Assembly (NCBI GenBank): GCA_003402745.1
Contig: QQND01000017.1
Location: 1 to 45,591, forward strand
Source of the DNA: Verrucomicrobiota bacterium
GTDB taxonomy: Bacteria; Verrucomicrobiota; Verrucomicrobiia; Chthoniobacterales; Chthoniobacteraceae
Reading direction: 5' to 3'
Length of the DNA stretch: 45,591 nucleotides
In this document: one piece after another, positions 34,676 through 43,516 of the stretch
How the letters are laid out: every line of letters starts with the position of its first letter
How positions within the stretch are numbered: position 1 is the first letter of the stretch
Made by a program: the position numbers and the translations under genes
The notes under the pieces: model-generated
What the model was told of the DNA's origin: nothing
What the model saw: the letters and a program-made list of their open reading frames with translations, nothing else
Databases searched by the model: none

Positions 34676-35530
34676 ATGAGCGTCTCCTCAATCCATGCCA
34701 CAACCGGCACGATGGCTGCCGCTGCCGCCGTTCTTCAGGCCCAAGCGGTACAGTATTCGAACCATTTTGTTTCTTTACAGAACGCTGTTGATTCCGGGGA
34801 TTTGGGCGGGGCGCGAAGGGCGCTCTCTGTCTTTCAAAAAGATTCCGCCGTCGCCCTGGCCAACGGTTACGATCCCATCAACCAGACAGCGGGTCTGCGT
34901 CAGGATTTTTCCACTCTTAAAAAGGCCTTGAGCAAGGGCGACCTCCGCCTGGCGCAGGCAACGCTGTCCACCTTGAAAAAGGATCTGGGCCTGGCCCAAA
35001 AGGAGGCTGGTGCAGCCACTCAGGCTTCGGCGGATCTTGAGGCGCTCGGCACTGCGGTGAAAGCAGGAAACCTGCCGTTCGCGAAGACTGCGCTGGCATC
35101 CTTCGGTAAGAACCTCGCGCTGGCCTCGGCCAGCAGGAATCAGGGCCAGCCGCCGCTGAACTCTGGCAGTAGGGAGGTGCAAGATATCCGTTCGCTTCAG
35201 GTTGCGATTGCCTCGGGGGATTCGAAAAACACGAGTACCACTTTTATCCAGTTGCGACCAGAGCTGGCCTCTTTCGCCCAGAGTCCGCTCGTGTTCCCCA
35301 CCTCCGGTGCAGCGGTCACTAAACTTTCGGTCAATACCTCGACTCAGGCTGTGCTTCAGAGCATGGCAGCAGCGGTGTTTGACGGGACTTCAAGCAACTC
35401 AGACGGCACCTCCTTCGCCCCCACGCCTGAGCTCATTCTCGGCAGCAAGGGGATGACCATTCCTCCCGGGGCGGACCTGCAGATTTCTCAGAACCCTTTC
35501 CTGCTGAAGGGGCTTTCCGTCGCGCGCTAG
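34676..35530 (+). CDS. Unrecognised protein with four helical repeats
   Basis: I do not recognise this 284-residue protein. It has no signal peptide; residues 13-26 are Ala-rich. It contains four copies of a repeat of about 27 residues starting at L34, L81, L124 and L174. The pattern is roughly L-x-x-A-[LVI]-x-x-G-[DN]-L-x-x-A-x-x-[AT]-L-x-x-[FL]-x-K-[DN]-x-A. The spacing is 43-50 residues, and the fourth copy is degenerate ('LQVAIASGDSKN'). This suggests paired alpha-helices joined by a Gly-Asp/Asn turn, similar in look to TPR-like solenoids or to the small helical domains of some surface and flagellar-associated proteins. The C-terminal 80 residues are Ser/Thr-rich and unstructured-looking. 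It stands alone between the OvoA-like methyltransferase and the second DUF1553 gene. Confidence 0.7.
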   Translation: MSVSSIHATTGTMAAAAAVLQAQAVQYSNHFVSLQNAVDSGDLGGARRALSVFQKDSAVALANGYDPINQTAGLRQDFSTLKKALSKGDLRLAQATLSTLKKDLGLAQKEAGAATQASADLEALGTAVKAGNLPFAKTALASFGKNLALASASRNQGQPPLNSGSREVQDIRSLQVAIASGDSKNTSTTFIQLRPELASFAQSPLVFPTSGAAVTKLSVNTSTQAVLQSMAAAVFDGTSSNSDGTSFAPTPELILGSKGMTIPPGADLQISQNPFLLKGLSVAR

Positions 35531-35567
35531 CGGTGGAGCCCGGTGGGGTCGGTTGAGTTTCGGATTA

Positions 35568-35593
35568 CGGCGGCCGAGGTAACTTTGCCGCCG
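35568..35593 (+). terminator. Candidate terminator after the repeat protein
   Basis: CGGCGGC (35568-35574) pairs with GCCGCCG (35587-35593) around a 12-base loop. A T-run appears only about 13 bases later (ATTTTTCT near 35612), so the call is weak. It lies between the repeat-protein stop and the second DUF1553 gene. Confidence 0.35.
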
Positions 35594-35625
35594 GCTCCCT
35601 CCATTTACCTCCATTTTTCTAGGCG

Positions 35626-38373
35626 ATGTCCCCCTGCTTTCCCCTCCTGCTGGCCGTCTCGGGACTTTTCCTGGGCGCCGCACCCGTGCGGGCTGCGGTG
35701 GACTATCTGAAGGGCGTCAAACCACTTCTGCAGGAGCGCTGCTATTCCTGCCATGGCGCATTGAAACAAAAAGGGGGGCTGCGTTTGGACACCGCTGCGC
35801 TTTTGCGCCAGGGAGGAGAGTCCGGAGACGCGCTTTCAATGGGAGCCGACGGTAAAAGCCTTCTCGTGCAACGGGTGAGTTCTACGGATCCTGAGGAGCA
35901 CATGCCACCCCAGCACGAAGGCGAACGTTTTACGGCCGCTCAGATTGCAATTTTGAGCGAGTGGATTGCCTCGGGCGCTCCCGCCCCTGCCGACGAAAAA
36001 CCCGAGGCTGACCCACGGGAACACTGGTCGTTTCGTCCCCGCCAGAGGCCTCGTGTTCCCGCAGCAGCGCCGGGAGGGTGGGGGAGAAATACCATCGATG
36101 CCTTTCTCGCCCAGGGTTATGCGAGCGGTGGCGTCAGACCCTTGGCGGAGGCGCCGCCGGAGGTTTTGCTGCGAAGGCTCTTCCTAGACCTCGTGGGCGT
36201 GCCCCCGACGCTGGAGGAAATCGCCGCTGTGGAGGAGGCCCCTGGCTCCGATTGGTACCCGGCCGCAGTGGAGCGCCTGCTTGCGGATCCGCGCCATGGC
36301 CAGCGCTGGGGTCGGCACTGGATGGACATCTGGCGTTATAGCGACTGGTGGGGGCTCGGAGCCCAGCTGCGCAACAGCCAAAAACACCTCTGGCACTGGC
36401 GCGACTGGATTGTGGAAGCTCTCAATGCCGACACGCCTTACGATGAAATGGTGCGTCTGATGTTGGCGGCGGACGAGATCGCGCCGGCTGATCCCCAAAA
36501 ACTGCGAGCCACCGGTTTCCTCGCTAGAAACTGGTTTTTATTCAACCGCAACAGCTGGATGGAGGAGACCGTCGAGCACGTGGGTAAGGGTTTTCTCGGA
36601 CTGACGTTCAATTGCGCGAAGTGTCACGACCACAAATACGACCCGCTTTCGCAGGCGGATTTTTATAAGATGCGGGCCTTCTTCGAGCCTTACCAAGTGC
36701 GGCTGGACGTTGTGCCTGGGGAGACCAATCTCGAGCGCGACGGCATCCCCCGCGCCTTTGACGGGCTGCTGGACGCCCCTACTTTTCGTTTCGTTCGGGG
36801 CGAGGAAAGCAATGCGGACAAGTCCGTTCTAATTCTTCCCGAGGTTCCCACCATCCTGTCACAGGGAACGATTGTAATCACTCCTGTAGTCCTGCCCCTC
36901 CTTGCTTCTCAACCTGAGCGCCAGCCGTGGGTGTTGGACGCCCACCTTGAGGGTGCGCAAAAAGCGCTCATCGAGGCCGAGGCAGCCCTCGCAAAGCTCG
37001 GAGAAAAAAAGGCGCTCGTGGAAAAAAAAGGAACAGCAGGAGGCGAGGTCTCACCCTCGGTGGCGGGACAACCTGCGGCGCAAAGCGGCGCTGACGCAGC
37101 TTTGTGGCTGGACCGAGCCGAGGTGGAGGAGGCCATGTGCGCTGTTGATTTTGCAAAGGCCGATCTCCGCAGTATGAAGGTCCGGGCGGAGGCGATGCGC
37201 GCGCAGTGGGAGAACTTTCCACACGAACAGGAGCTCAAATCAGCAGCGATTCGCGCCGAAAGGGAGGCTGTATTCGCCCGCGAGCTGCACACCCTTGCCG
37301 AGGCCAGGGGGCGCGTTTTGAGGGCAAATGTGGACAAAAAGCCTGCGATGGAGAAGCAGGTGAAGACGGCGGAGGAAGCTGTTGCCAAGGCTTCCAAGGC
37401 GCTTGCAGCACCCATTGAAGCTGCGGACTCCTACTCCCTGCTTTACGGGGCGAAGTGGACACCCACCAGGTTTCTTTCCTCGGCCAAGGACGACCCGGTG
37501 GTTCCTTTTCCCAAGGTGAGCACGGGACGGCGCAAGGCTCTGGCGGAATGGATCACTGACCCCCGGAATCCACTGGCTGCGCGGGTGGCGGTGAACCATC
37601 TGTGGGCGAGGCATCTGGGTACGCCTTTGGCGGCGAACACCTTCGACTTTGGCAGGAAAGGCTCGCCCCCGACACACCCGGAATTGCTCGACTGGCTGGC
37701 TTCCGAACTGGTGGAGAGCGGTTGGAGCATGAAACATCTGCACCGGCTAATCGTGACCTCGGCCGCTTACCGGATGTCCTCCTCGCTGGCAGGTGCGGAG
37801 GACGCGCTCGCCAAGGATCCCGACAACAGGCGGCTCTGGCGGCGCACGCCTCTGCGACTGGAGGCCGAGGCCGTTCGGGACTCCATTTTGGCGCTGGCTG
37901 GCGAATTGGACTGCGCCGAAGGTGGTGCTTCCATTCCCGCCGCCGCACAGAACAAATCCAAGCGGCGCAGTCTCTATTTCTACCACTCGAACAACGAGCG
38001 GAACCTTTTCTTAACCACCTTCGATGAAGCCGCGGTTAAAGAGTGCTACCGGAGGGATGAAAGCATTGTGCCGCAGCAAGCTCTGGCGCTGACAAACAGC
38101 AGTCTCGTCCATGACGCGGCCGTCCGGATCGGGGTCCTTCTTTTCAAGCCTGGCTCGGCGCCCGGAGCGAGCGAAGAGGAGTCCTTTGTCCGTAACGCCT
38201 ATTCCTACATTCTCGGAATCAAGGCCAAACCCGAGGAGGTAGCCGCCTGTTCGCGCGCGATGGAGGCCTGGCGCAGGACGGCCCCCTCAGGCGAAACAAA
38301 CGCTTCCGCGCTGGCGCGTACCAACCTCGTTTGGGCGCTTCTCAATCACAACGATTTCGTCACGCTGCGGTGA
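35626..38373 (+). CDS. PSCyt1/DUF1549/DUF1553 cytochrome-like protein with central coiled coil
   Basis: This 915-residue exported protein has a signal peptide (about 1-23) and a cytochrome-like domain with C39-YS-C42-H43. DUF1549 covers about 150-350 with the second CxxCH (C330, C333, H334), and DUF1553 starts near residue 634 ('GRRKALAEWITDPRNPLAARVAVNHLW'). Between them a charged Ala/Glu/Lys-rich stretch (about 440-600) is predicted by eye to form coiled coil; the paralogue at 25130 has a shorter one. No LamG insertion is present. It ends with the family helix 'ARTNLVWALLNHNDFVTLR'. It pairs with the DUF1501 gene 37 bp downstream. As with its paralogue, the reaction is not established. Confidence 0.9.
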   Translation: MSPCFPLLLAVSGLFLGAAPVRAAVDYLKGVKPLLQERCYSCHGALKQKGGLRLDTAALLRQGGESGDALSMGADGKSLLVQRVSSTDPEEHMPPQHEGERFTAAQIAILSEWIASGAPAPADEKPEADPREHWSFRPRQRPRVPAAAPGGWGRNTIDAFLAQGYASGGVRPLAEAPPEVLLRRLFLDLVGVPPTLEEIAAVEEAPGSDWYPAAVERLLADPRHGQRWGRHWMDIWRYSDWWGLGAQLRNSQKHLWHWRDWIVEALNADTPYDEMVRLMLAADEIAPADPQKLRATGFLARNWFLFNRNSWMEETVEHVGKGFLGLTFNCAKCHDHKYDPLSQADFYKMRAFFEPYQVRLDVVPGETNLERDGIPRAFDGLLDAPTFRFVRGEESNADKSVLILPEVPTILSQGTIVITPVVLPLLASQPERQPWVLDAHLEGAQKALIEAEAALAKLGEKKALVEKKGTAGGEVSPSVAGQPAAQSGADAALWLDRAEVEEAMCAVDFAKADLRSMKVRAEAMRAQWENFPHEQELKSAAIRAEREAVFARELHTLAEARGRVLRANVDKKPAMEKQVKTAEEAVAKASKALAAPIEAADSYSLLYGAKWTPTRFLSSAKDDPVVPFPKVSTGRRKALAEWITDPRNPLAARVAVNHLWARHLGTPLAANTFDFGRKGSPPTHPELLDWLASELVESGWSMKHLHRLIVTSAAYRMSSSLAGAEDALAKDPDNRRLWRRTPLRLEAEAVRDSILALAGELDCAEGGASIPAAAQNKSKRRSLYFYHSNNERNLFLTTFDEAAVKECYRRDESIVPQQALALTNSSLVHDAAVRIGVLLFKPGSAPGASEEESFVRNAYSYILGIKAKPEEVAACSRAMEAWRRTAPSGETNASALARTNLVWALLNHNDFVTLR

Positions 38374-38410
38374 GCGTTGCTTTTTTCTGTGAACTCTACT
38401 TCCCCCTGCA

Positions 38411-39853
38411 ATGTCTGATTCCCTCCCGCTTTCGAGACGCAATTTTCTTTCAGACCTCGGCCTTGGCTTCTCTGGACTGGCTTTGGGGGCGATGCTTGAG
38501 CGCGAGGGCCGCGCCACCTCCACCCTCTGGACCCCGCCCACAGGACTGCCGCATTTCCCGCCAAAGGCCAAGAGCGTCATCTGGCTGTTTATGAACGGCG
38601 GCGTTAGCCATATGGAGAGCTTTGATCCCAAGCCGATGCTTTCCAAATACGGAGGAAAAACCATTTCCGAAACTCCCTACGCTGAGGTGCAGGATCCCAA
38701 GAAACTGGCTTTAGAGCGCTTGGTGGTTCCCGATGGAAACGGCAACCAACGGAATAAGATTTTCCCGTTGCAGGTTGGTTTTCAAAAACACGGCCAAAGC
38801 GGGATGGAGGTCAGCGACTGGTTTCCAAATATCGCGCGTAACGTGGACAAGCTGGCCGTCGTCCGCTCGATGTACACTACCGATAGTAACCACGGAGCGC
38901 AGACCCAGTTTCACTCGGGCAGGCACATGGTGGACGGCTCCTACCCGACCCTGGGAGCCTGGGTGCACTACGGGTTGGGTTCGCTCAACGACAATTTACC
39001 CCATTTCATTTCCATCGGTACGCGGGAGTATTGGAATAACAAGGATGGCCACTATTTGGGGCCGGCGCACGACGCGGTGCCGCTGCGCATCGACCCTTCC
39101 AACCCGCTCGATTTCGGCAAGCCGGAGCGGCCCTTTTCTGCTGAGGCACAGGGGATCGGGCTCGATCTGGTACGGGAACTGAACACATTGCGAGGGAAGG
39201 AGTATCCCGCGGACCCGATGCTGGCGGCGCGGCTAGCCTCCTACGAGTTGGCGTTTCGAATGCAGCGCTCGATGCCTGAGGCGCTGGATTTCTCGAAGGA
39301 AAGCGCCGAAACAAAAGCGCTCTACGGGATCGACCAACAGCACTGCCGTGACTTCGGCTCTCAAATGCTTGCGGCACGCCGACTGGTGGAGCGAGGGGTG
39401 CGGTTCATTCAAATCCAGCACGGGGGCGGCGGCGCGGGCGCTTGGGATGCGCACAGTGGACTCAAGGCGAACCACTCGAAACTGGCGCTGCAAGTCGACC
39501 AACCCATCGGGGCGCTCCTCGCCGACTTGGAGCGGCGTGGAATGCTTGAGGAAACTCTGGTGGTGTTCGCCACGGAATTCGGGCGTACCCCAGGCACGCA
39601 GGGGGCGGACGGCCGGGATCACCATATTTTCGGGTTCAGCGTGTGGCTTGCGGGAGGTGGAATCAAAGGGGGAGTGGTTCATGGAGCGACCGACGAACTG
39701 GGCTTTCACGCCGTCGAAAACAGGCACTACGTCACCGATGTGCACGCCACGATTCTACGGCAACTCGGGCTGGACTCGCGGCAGCTTGAAATTCCCGGTC
39801 GGAAGCGGCTCGAGATCGACCACGGCAAACCGATCACGGAAATTATTGCATGA
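38411..39853 (+). CDS. DUF1501 family protein, Tat-exported (second copy)
   Basis: The 480-residue product has a twin-arginine signal (S-R9-R10-N-F-L, then hydrophobic to about 30) and the DUF1501 blocks '[18 protein letters not shown]' (55-72), '[15 protein letters not shown]', '[29 protein letters not shown]' and '[12 protein letters not shown]'. It differs clearly from the copy at 28257 (longer insert after the first block, '[19 protein letters not shown]'). The two pairs are therefore diverged paralogues rather than a recent duplication. It probably works with the upstream DUF1553 protein in the periplasm. Confidence 0.92.
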   Translation: MSDSLPLSRRNFLSDLGLGFSGLALGAMLEREGRATSTLWTPPTGLPHFPPKAKSVIWLFMNGGVSHMESFDPKPMLSKYGGKTISETPYAEVQDPKKLALERLVVPDGNGNQRNKIFPLQVGFQKHGQSGMEVSDWFPNIARNVDKLAVVRSMYTTDSNHGAQTQFHSGRHMVDGSYPTLGAWVHYGLGSLNDNLPHFISIGTREYWNNKDGHYLGPAHDAVPLRIDPSNPLDFGKPERPFSAEAQGIGLDLVRELNTLRGKEYPADPMLAARLASYELAFRMQRSMPEALDFSKESAETKALYGIDQQHCRDFGSQMLAARRLVERGVRFIQIQHGGGGAGAWDAHSGLKANHSKLALQVDQPIGALLADLERRGMLEETLVVFATEFGRTPGTQGADGRDHHIFGFSVWLAGGGIKGGVVHGATDELGFHAVENRHYVTDVHATILRQLGLDSRQLEIPGRKRLEIDHGKPITEIIA

Positions 39854-40003
39854 AAAAGAGGGGTAATTCCCCCTTGGGTAGCTTCTCCGGCTGCCTTGAT
39901 GCGAGTGTCTTGACTCCATCCCGGTTTTCATCCCGGCCAAAAAATAATCCTGCTCCGCCAAAGCGGTCGGCAAACGAAATCGCAGGCTCGGGATTAGGAA
40001 TTA

Positions 40004-40696
40004 CTAAGGGGTCGCATTTGGCTGCATGTGCGCGACGACAGCGAGCAGGGTTTTGCGATGCGTGAGGGAGTGGACGACCTTGAACCCCTGCTCAATGAAT
40101 GTATTTAAATGCAACGGGTTGACGTATATCAGCCAGACTTCGGAGCCTGTGCGGGCCGCGTTGTTTTTTAGATTTAGCGCCACTTGTTCGAGCGGAGGTC
40201 CGTTGAATGGGTTAAAAAAAAATGCTGTGATGGGTCCGTTGGGGAGCTCAAAGGTCGTAGCGTCGGCTTGAATGATCCGAAACGTCGCTCCCGTTTGGTT
40301 CCCGGCAACCTTCGAGAGGTTGCTTTGGCAGATGGACGCAAGTTCAGGTGCGATTTCCACGCCGATCACTTCCCGAAAGCCATGCTCCAAAGCGATGATC
40401 AGCGTCCTTCCTTTGCCGCAGCCGAAATCGACAAATGTCGCTTCTTTCGCCCTCTCTGGAATGGCGTTAAAAATTTCTTTAACAACTTGGGGGTCAGCGC
40501 CTTGATACTGGATAGAATGATTGGGTAGATCGGGATACTGGGGGGATGCCGTATCCACGCCTTTCACAAGGTCGAACCATATTTCGCGCCAGAGAGACGC
40601 CATGCTATAGCGTAATCCGTGAAGGCTGAGGTGTTTGATGGCAATCGCAAGGTTCTGCGAGAGGTTCTGTCGTTGATTTGAATATGACGAAATCAT
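40004..40696 (-). CDS. Class I SAM-dependent methyltransferase
   Basis: This is a 230-residue protein with a Rossmann-type methyltransferase core: motif I 'FVDFGCGKGRT' (about 88-98), 'VIGVEIAPELA' (motif II), 'RIIQADATTFELP' (motif III) and 'AFFFNPF' (motif IV). The N-terminal 80 residues are helical and Trp/Arg-rich. The NPF motif occurs in both N- and other methyltransferases, so the substrate cannot be set. It is divergent from the BtaA-like gene with a 147-bp A/T-rich gap. A link to that gene's product (for example N-methylation of an aminocarboxypropyl lipid) is possible, but it does not look like a typical BtaB. Confidence 0.8.
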   Translation of the reverse strand: MISSYSNQRQNLSQNLAIAIKHLSLHGLRYSMASLWREIWFDLVKGVDTASPQYPDLPNHSIQYQGADPQVVKEIFNAIPERAKEATFVDFGCGKGRTLIIALEHGFREVIGVEIAPELASICQSNLSKVAGNQTGATFRIIQADATTFELPNGPITAFFFNPFNGPPLEQVALNLKNNAARTGSEVWLIYVNPLHLNTFIEQGFKVVHSLTHRKTLLAVVAHMQPNATP

Positions 40697-40843
40697 GAAA
40701 TTATCGTAAATTATTCAAATAAATCGTGTGCCAAATTGATGGCTTCGAGGATTCAGGTTGTTGCATTTTAAAAAAAGATAGAAGGTGTAGACCATAGTTG
40801 ATGGGTCTCTCTAAATGAGATCCTATTTATCGTATTCTACTTC
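40697..40843. promoter_or_regulatory. A/T-rich divergent promoter region
   Basis: The 147 bases between the divergent methyltransferase and BtaA-like genes are markedly A/T-rich (stretches such as AAATTATCGTAAATTATTC near 40699 and CATTTTAAAAAAAGATAG near 40764). Both promoters should lie here; no well-spaced -35/-10 pair could be fixed. Confidence 0.4.
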
Positions 40844-42040
40844 GTGAAAGCTATTTTTAATTGGACGACCAACCGTTTGTTTTCTTACGTGCACGGGAAT
40901 CACCTCGTCTACAATACATGCTGGGAAGATCCCAGATTGGATCGCGAGGTGATGGGCTTGAAGAGCGATGATGATTTGGTTCTCATCACGTCCGCAGGCT
41001 GCAACGCGTTGGACTACGCCTTGGATAAACCAGGAAGCGTGCACGCGGTAGATCTCAACTTTAGACAAAACGCGCTTTTAGAGCTTAAGATCGCTGGTAT
41101 TCGGAAACTCAATTTCGAAGAGTTTTTCAGCCTTTTTGGCGATGGCGGGCATCCGAATTTCCGGAAATGGTACACGGAGCGCCTCAGGTCGGAATTGTCT
41201 TCTCAAGCGCAGTCCTACTGGGATGGGCGACTGCCCTTTTTTGAGCGCCCGGTTCCCAACGCCTCTTTTTATCACAGGGGCACCACTGGTGCTTTTGGGA
41301 AAATGCTCGTAGCGTACTGTAAAATGGCGGGGGTTTATGAGGACGCTCTGAGCTTGTTTACCGCTTCCTCGATTGAAGAGCAGCGCAATATTTATTTTGA
41401 GAAAGTGAAGCCGCGTTTTTGGGGAAGCGGAATCAAGAGGGCCTTGGGGACGGACCTGGCAATGAGTTTAATTGGGGTTCCCAAGGCACAGCGCGATCAT
41501 TTGGAAACAACGTGTGCAAAAAGTGTTTCGGATTTTATGGAAGACTGCATGGAGACCGTGTTTACCCAGCTCTCCACGGCAGATAATTATTTCTGGAGGT
41601 TGTACCTCTTTGGGCGATATTCAAAGGAGTGCTGCCCAGAGTATCTCAAACGGCACAATTTTGAACTGCTCAAGGGTGGATTAGTGGAAAAAGTCCATGT
41701 CGCGACAAGTGATTTGACGTCCTTTTTGAGGATGCATCCGAAACGGTTTTCGAAATTTGTTTTGCTCGATCATATGGACTGGTTGAGCACGCAAAGCTCC
41801 GAACTCTTGGAGGCCGAGTGGCAGGCGATCTTCGACCGAGCCCAACCCGGAGCGATGGCGTTGTGGCGCAGTGGAGGCTCCTTTGTGGACTATGTTGACC
41901 CTCTCACTGTGCAGAAAGGGGGTCAGACTCGGCGGGTTGGAGATTTGTTGGAGTACGATACTGCGGGCGCCGCAGCGTGCCACGCGCGTGACCGCGTCCA
42001 CACGTACGGGAGCTTCTACATCGCACGGTTGAATAATTAA
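40844..42040 (+). CDS. BtaA-like DUF3419 protein (SAM 3-amino-3-carboxypropyl transferase)
   Basis: The 398-residue product belongs to DUF3419, whose studied member BtaA moves the 3-amino-3-carboxypropyl group of SAM onto diacylglycerol, the first step of betaine lipid (DGTS) synthesis. Seen here are 'NTCWEDPRLD' (24-33), a methyltransferase-like SAM loop 'LVLITSAGCNALDYAL' (45-60), the acidic residue D70 in 'VHAVDLN', and a C-terminal block 'FVLLDHMDWL' plus 'VDYVDPL'. The start is GTG at 40844; no Shine-Dalgarno is seen. The stop is 2 bp from the next start, so the pair is co-translated. Whether it makes a betaine lipid or another SAM-derived product is inference. Confidence 0.75.
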   Translation: MKAIFNWTTNRLFSYVHGNHLVYNTCWEDPRLDREVMGLKSDDDLVLITSAGCNALDYALDKPGSVHAVDLNFRQNALLELKIAGIRKLNFEEFFSLFGDGGHPNFRKWYTERLRSELSSQAQSYWDGRLPFFERPVPNASFYHRGTTGAFGKMLVAYCKMAGVYEDALSLFTASSIEEQRNIYFEKVKPRFWGSGIKRALGTDLAMSLIGVPKAQRDHLETTCAKSVSDFMEDCMETVFTQLSTADNYFWRLYLFGRYSKECCPEYLKRHNFELLKGGLVEKVHVATSDLTSFLRMHPKRFSKFVLLDHMDWLSTQSSELLEAEWQAIFDRAQPGAMALWRSGGSFVDYVDPLTVQKGGQTRRVGDLLEYDTAGAAACHARDRVHTYGSFYIARLNN

Positions 42041-42042
42041 GG

Positions 42043-43221
42043 GTGACCGCCCCGCCAGTTTCTATCTCGGACAAACGGTTGAGGATCGCGGCTGAAATCG
42101 CATTCGGAGAGAAGGCTCTCCAGCATTTCGAGGGAGGGGCGTTTCCGGATCATGCCTACTGGCGAATGTTCTTGGAGGAAACGCCGGGGGCAATTGCTCC
42201 TAATTTAGCGGCGCAATCGGGGATCGTGCGGATCCACGACCGTGTGTGGCCCATCAGCGTGCACGAGCCTGGGGGGGAGTTGTCGTACCCGTGTTCGCTT
42301 GCGACGCAGTATGTGCGGTATCCCCTTGAGGAGCTTGCGCTTTTAAAATCGCGTTGGAAGCAAGCGGGTGCCTGGTGTGCCCTCCACGCGCTGGGTGGCA
42401 TTCTTGAAGCCTGTGCTGTGGATCGGACTGTTCAGTGGAGTAGCGGCCTGCTTTCCACAAATTTGCATGCACCGGAATTGCTGGAGGACGCCCCGGCGGT
42501 GACCGCTGCTCTCGTTGCGGCTTTTCCTCGGCACGCCATCTTACTCAAAAATATCCACGGATACGAAGACCCCTCATTACCAGGGCGCTTGGAAAGCTTG
42601 GGGTATAATTTAATTACGAGCCGGCAAGTTTATTTTTTTGATGGAAGAAAGGCGGACTTTCTTTACAGAAGCGATGTGAAGCGAGACTTAAAAGCGCTTA
42701 CAAATTTACCCGGATATTCGGTTGTTAAGCACGAAGATTTTAAGCTGGATGACGCGCCTAGAATTGTGGATTTATACAAACAATTGTATCTGGATAAACA
42801 CTCGCATTTAAATCCTCAATATACAGCTGTTTTTGTGGCGAGGGCATTAAAGGAGCGTCTTTTGGAGTTTAAAGGACTCCGGCATGATTCCGGGAGATTG
42901 GATGCGGTTTACGCTTGTTACCGAAAGGGTGGAACGACATCGACGCCGTTCATCGGATATGACACAGCGCTGCCTAGCAGCATTGGGTTTTACCGGGTGC
43001 TTGTGGGGATGCTTCTAAGGGACGTGGCGGAAGCGAAATTGCTTCTGAATTATAGTTCCGGTGCGGGCGAGTTTAAGCGAAGAAGGGGCGCCGAAGCCGC
43101 AATCGAATGGAACGCTGTTTACACGCGGCATCTTCCCGTTGTTAGAAGGTCTGGGTATCAGTTATTGGGAACGCTGCTTAACCGCATCGGGCGTGATTTT
43201 TTGGAGAACAATCACATTTAA
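42043..43221 (+). CDS. Acyltransferase-like (GNAT-fold?) protein coupled to the BtaA-like gene
   Basis: I do not firmly recognise this 392-residue protein. No signal peptide or membrane helix is seen. The C-terminal half ('RIVDLYKQLYLDKHSHLNPQYT...', 'FIGYDTALPSSIGFYRVLVGMLLRDVAEAKLLLNYSSGAGEFKRRRGAEAAIEWNAVYTRHLP') recalls FemAB/BioF2-like or GNAT-type acyltransferase folds, in which a ligand passes along the groove before the 'GAGEFKRRRGAEP'-type segment. Start GTG two bases after the upstream stop. Coupling suggests it acts on the same lipid or intermediate, perhaps as an acyl or aminoacyl transferase. This is inference from position and weak fold likeness. Confidence 0.55.
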   Translation: MTAPPVSISDKRLRIAAEIAFGEKALQHFEGGAFPDHAYWRMFLEETPGAIAPNLAAQSGIVRIHDRVWPISVHEPGGELSYPCSLATQYVRYPLEELALLKSRWKQAGAWCALHALGGILEACAVDRTVQWSSGLLSTNLHAPELLEDAPAVTAALVAAFPRHAILLKNIHGYEDPSLPGRLESLGYNLITSRQVYFFDGRKADFLYRSDVKRDLKALTNLPGYSVVKHEDFKLDDAPRIVDLYKQLYLDKHSHLNPQYTAVFVARALKERLLEFKGLRHDSGRLDAVYACYRKGGTTSTPFIGYDTALPSSIGFYRVLVGMLLRDVAEAKLLLNYSSGAGEFKRRRGAEAAIEWNAVYTRHLPVVRRSGYQLLGTLLNRIGRDFLENNHI

Positions 43222-43345
43222 CGGAACCGGTATTGCTACAGATGCAGGCATCGCTATCAGTCCTGACGGCTTGAGGACGCTGCTTGTTGGGGAGAGCTGG
43301 CCCCGGGTGTTTTTCTCAAGAGCTAAGAAGCTTGGGAAAGACCAG
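43222..43345 (+). pseudogene. Possible decayed coding fragment (beta-propeller-like)
   Basis: In one plus-strand frame positions about 43222-43340 read 'GTGIATDAGIAISPDGLRTLLVGESWPRVFFS', which recalls the 'GIAxSPDGxTLyVaeSw..rV' blade of SMP-30/gluconolactonase-like beta-propellers. There is no start, and the frame runs back into the upstream gene in another phase and on into the inverted-repeat element. It may be a gene remnant cut off by that element or a chance match. Confidence 0.2.
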
Positions 43346-43516
43346 GGGTCAGTGTTCATTTTCTCAGAGACAAACCGCCTCAAATCCCTTGAAACCTTCT
43401 CCTGAAAACCGCAAGGGACAGTCACTCTCCGTCGTGGAACTCCGCGACATGTCGGAGCTTCAGCAAACGCAAATGACATCTACAACCTATGGCTGAAAGA
43501 AAATAAACACTGACCC
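43346..43516. repeat. 171-bp element bounded by 19-bp inverted repeats
   Basis: GGGTCAGTGTTCATTTTCT (43346-43364) and its inverse at 43498-43516 match at 18 of 19 bases. The 133 bases between include a hairpin CTCCG-N8-CGGAG near 43440-43457. No reading frame is evident inside. Ends of the form GGGTCAGTGTT with the core TGACCC recall sequences found around REP-associated tyrosine transposases and non-autonomous relatives (MITE-like); no transposase is present. No target-site duplication was found by eye. Confidence 0.55.
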
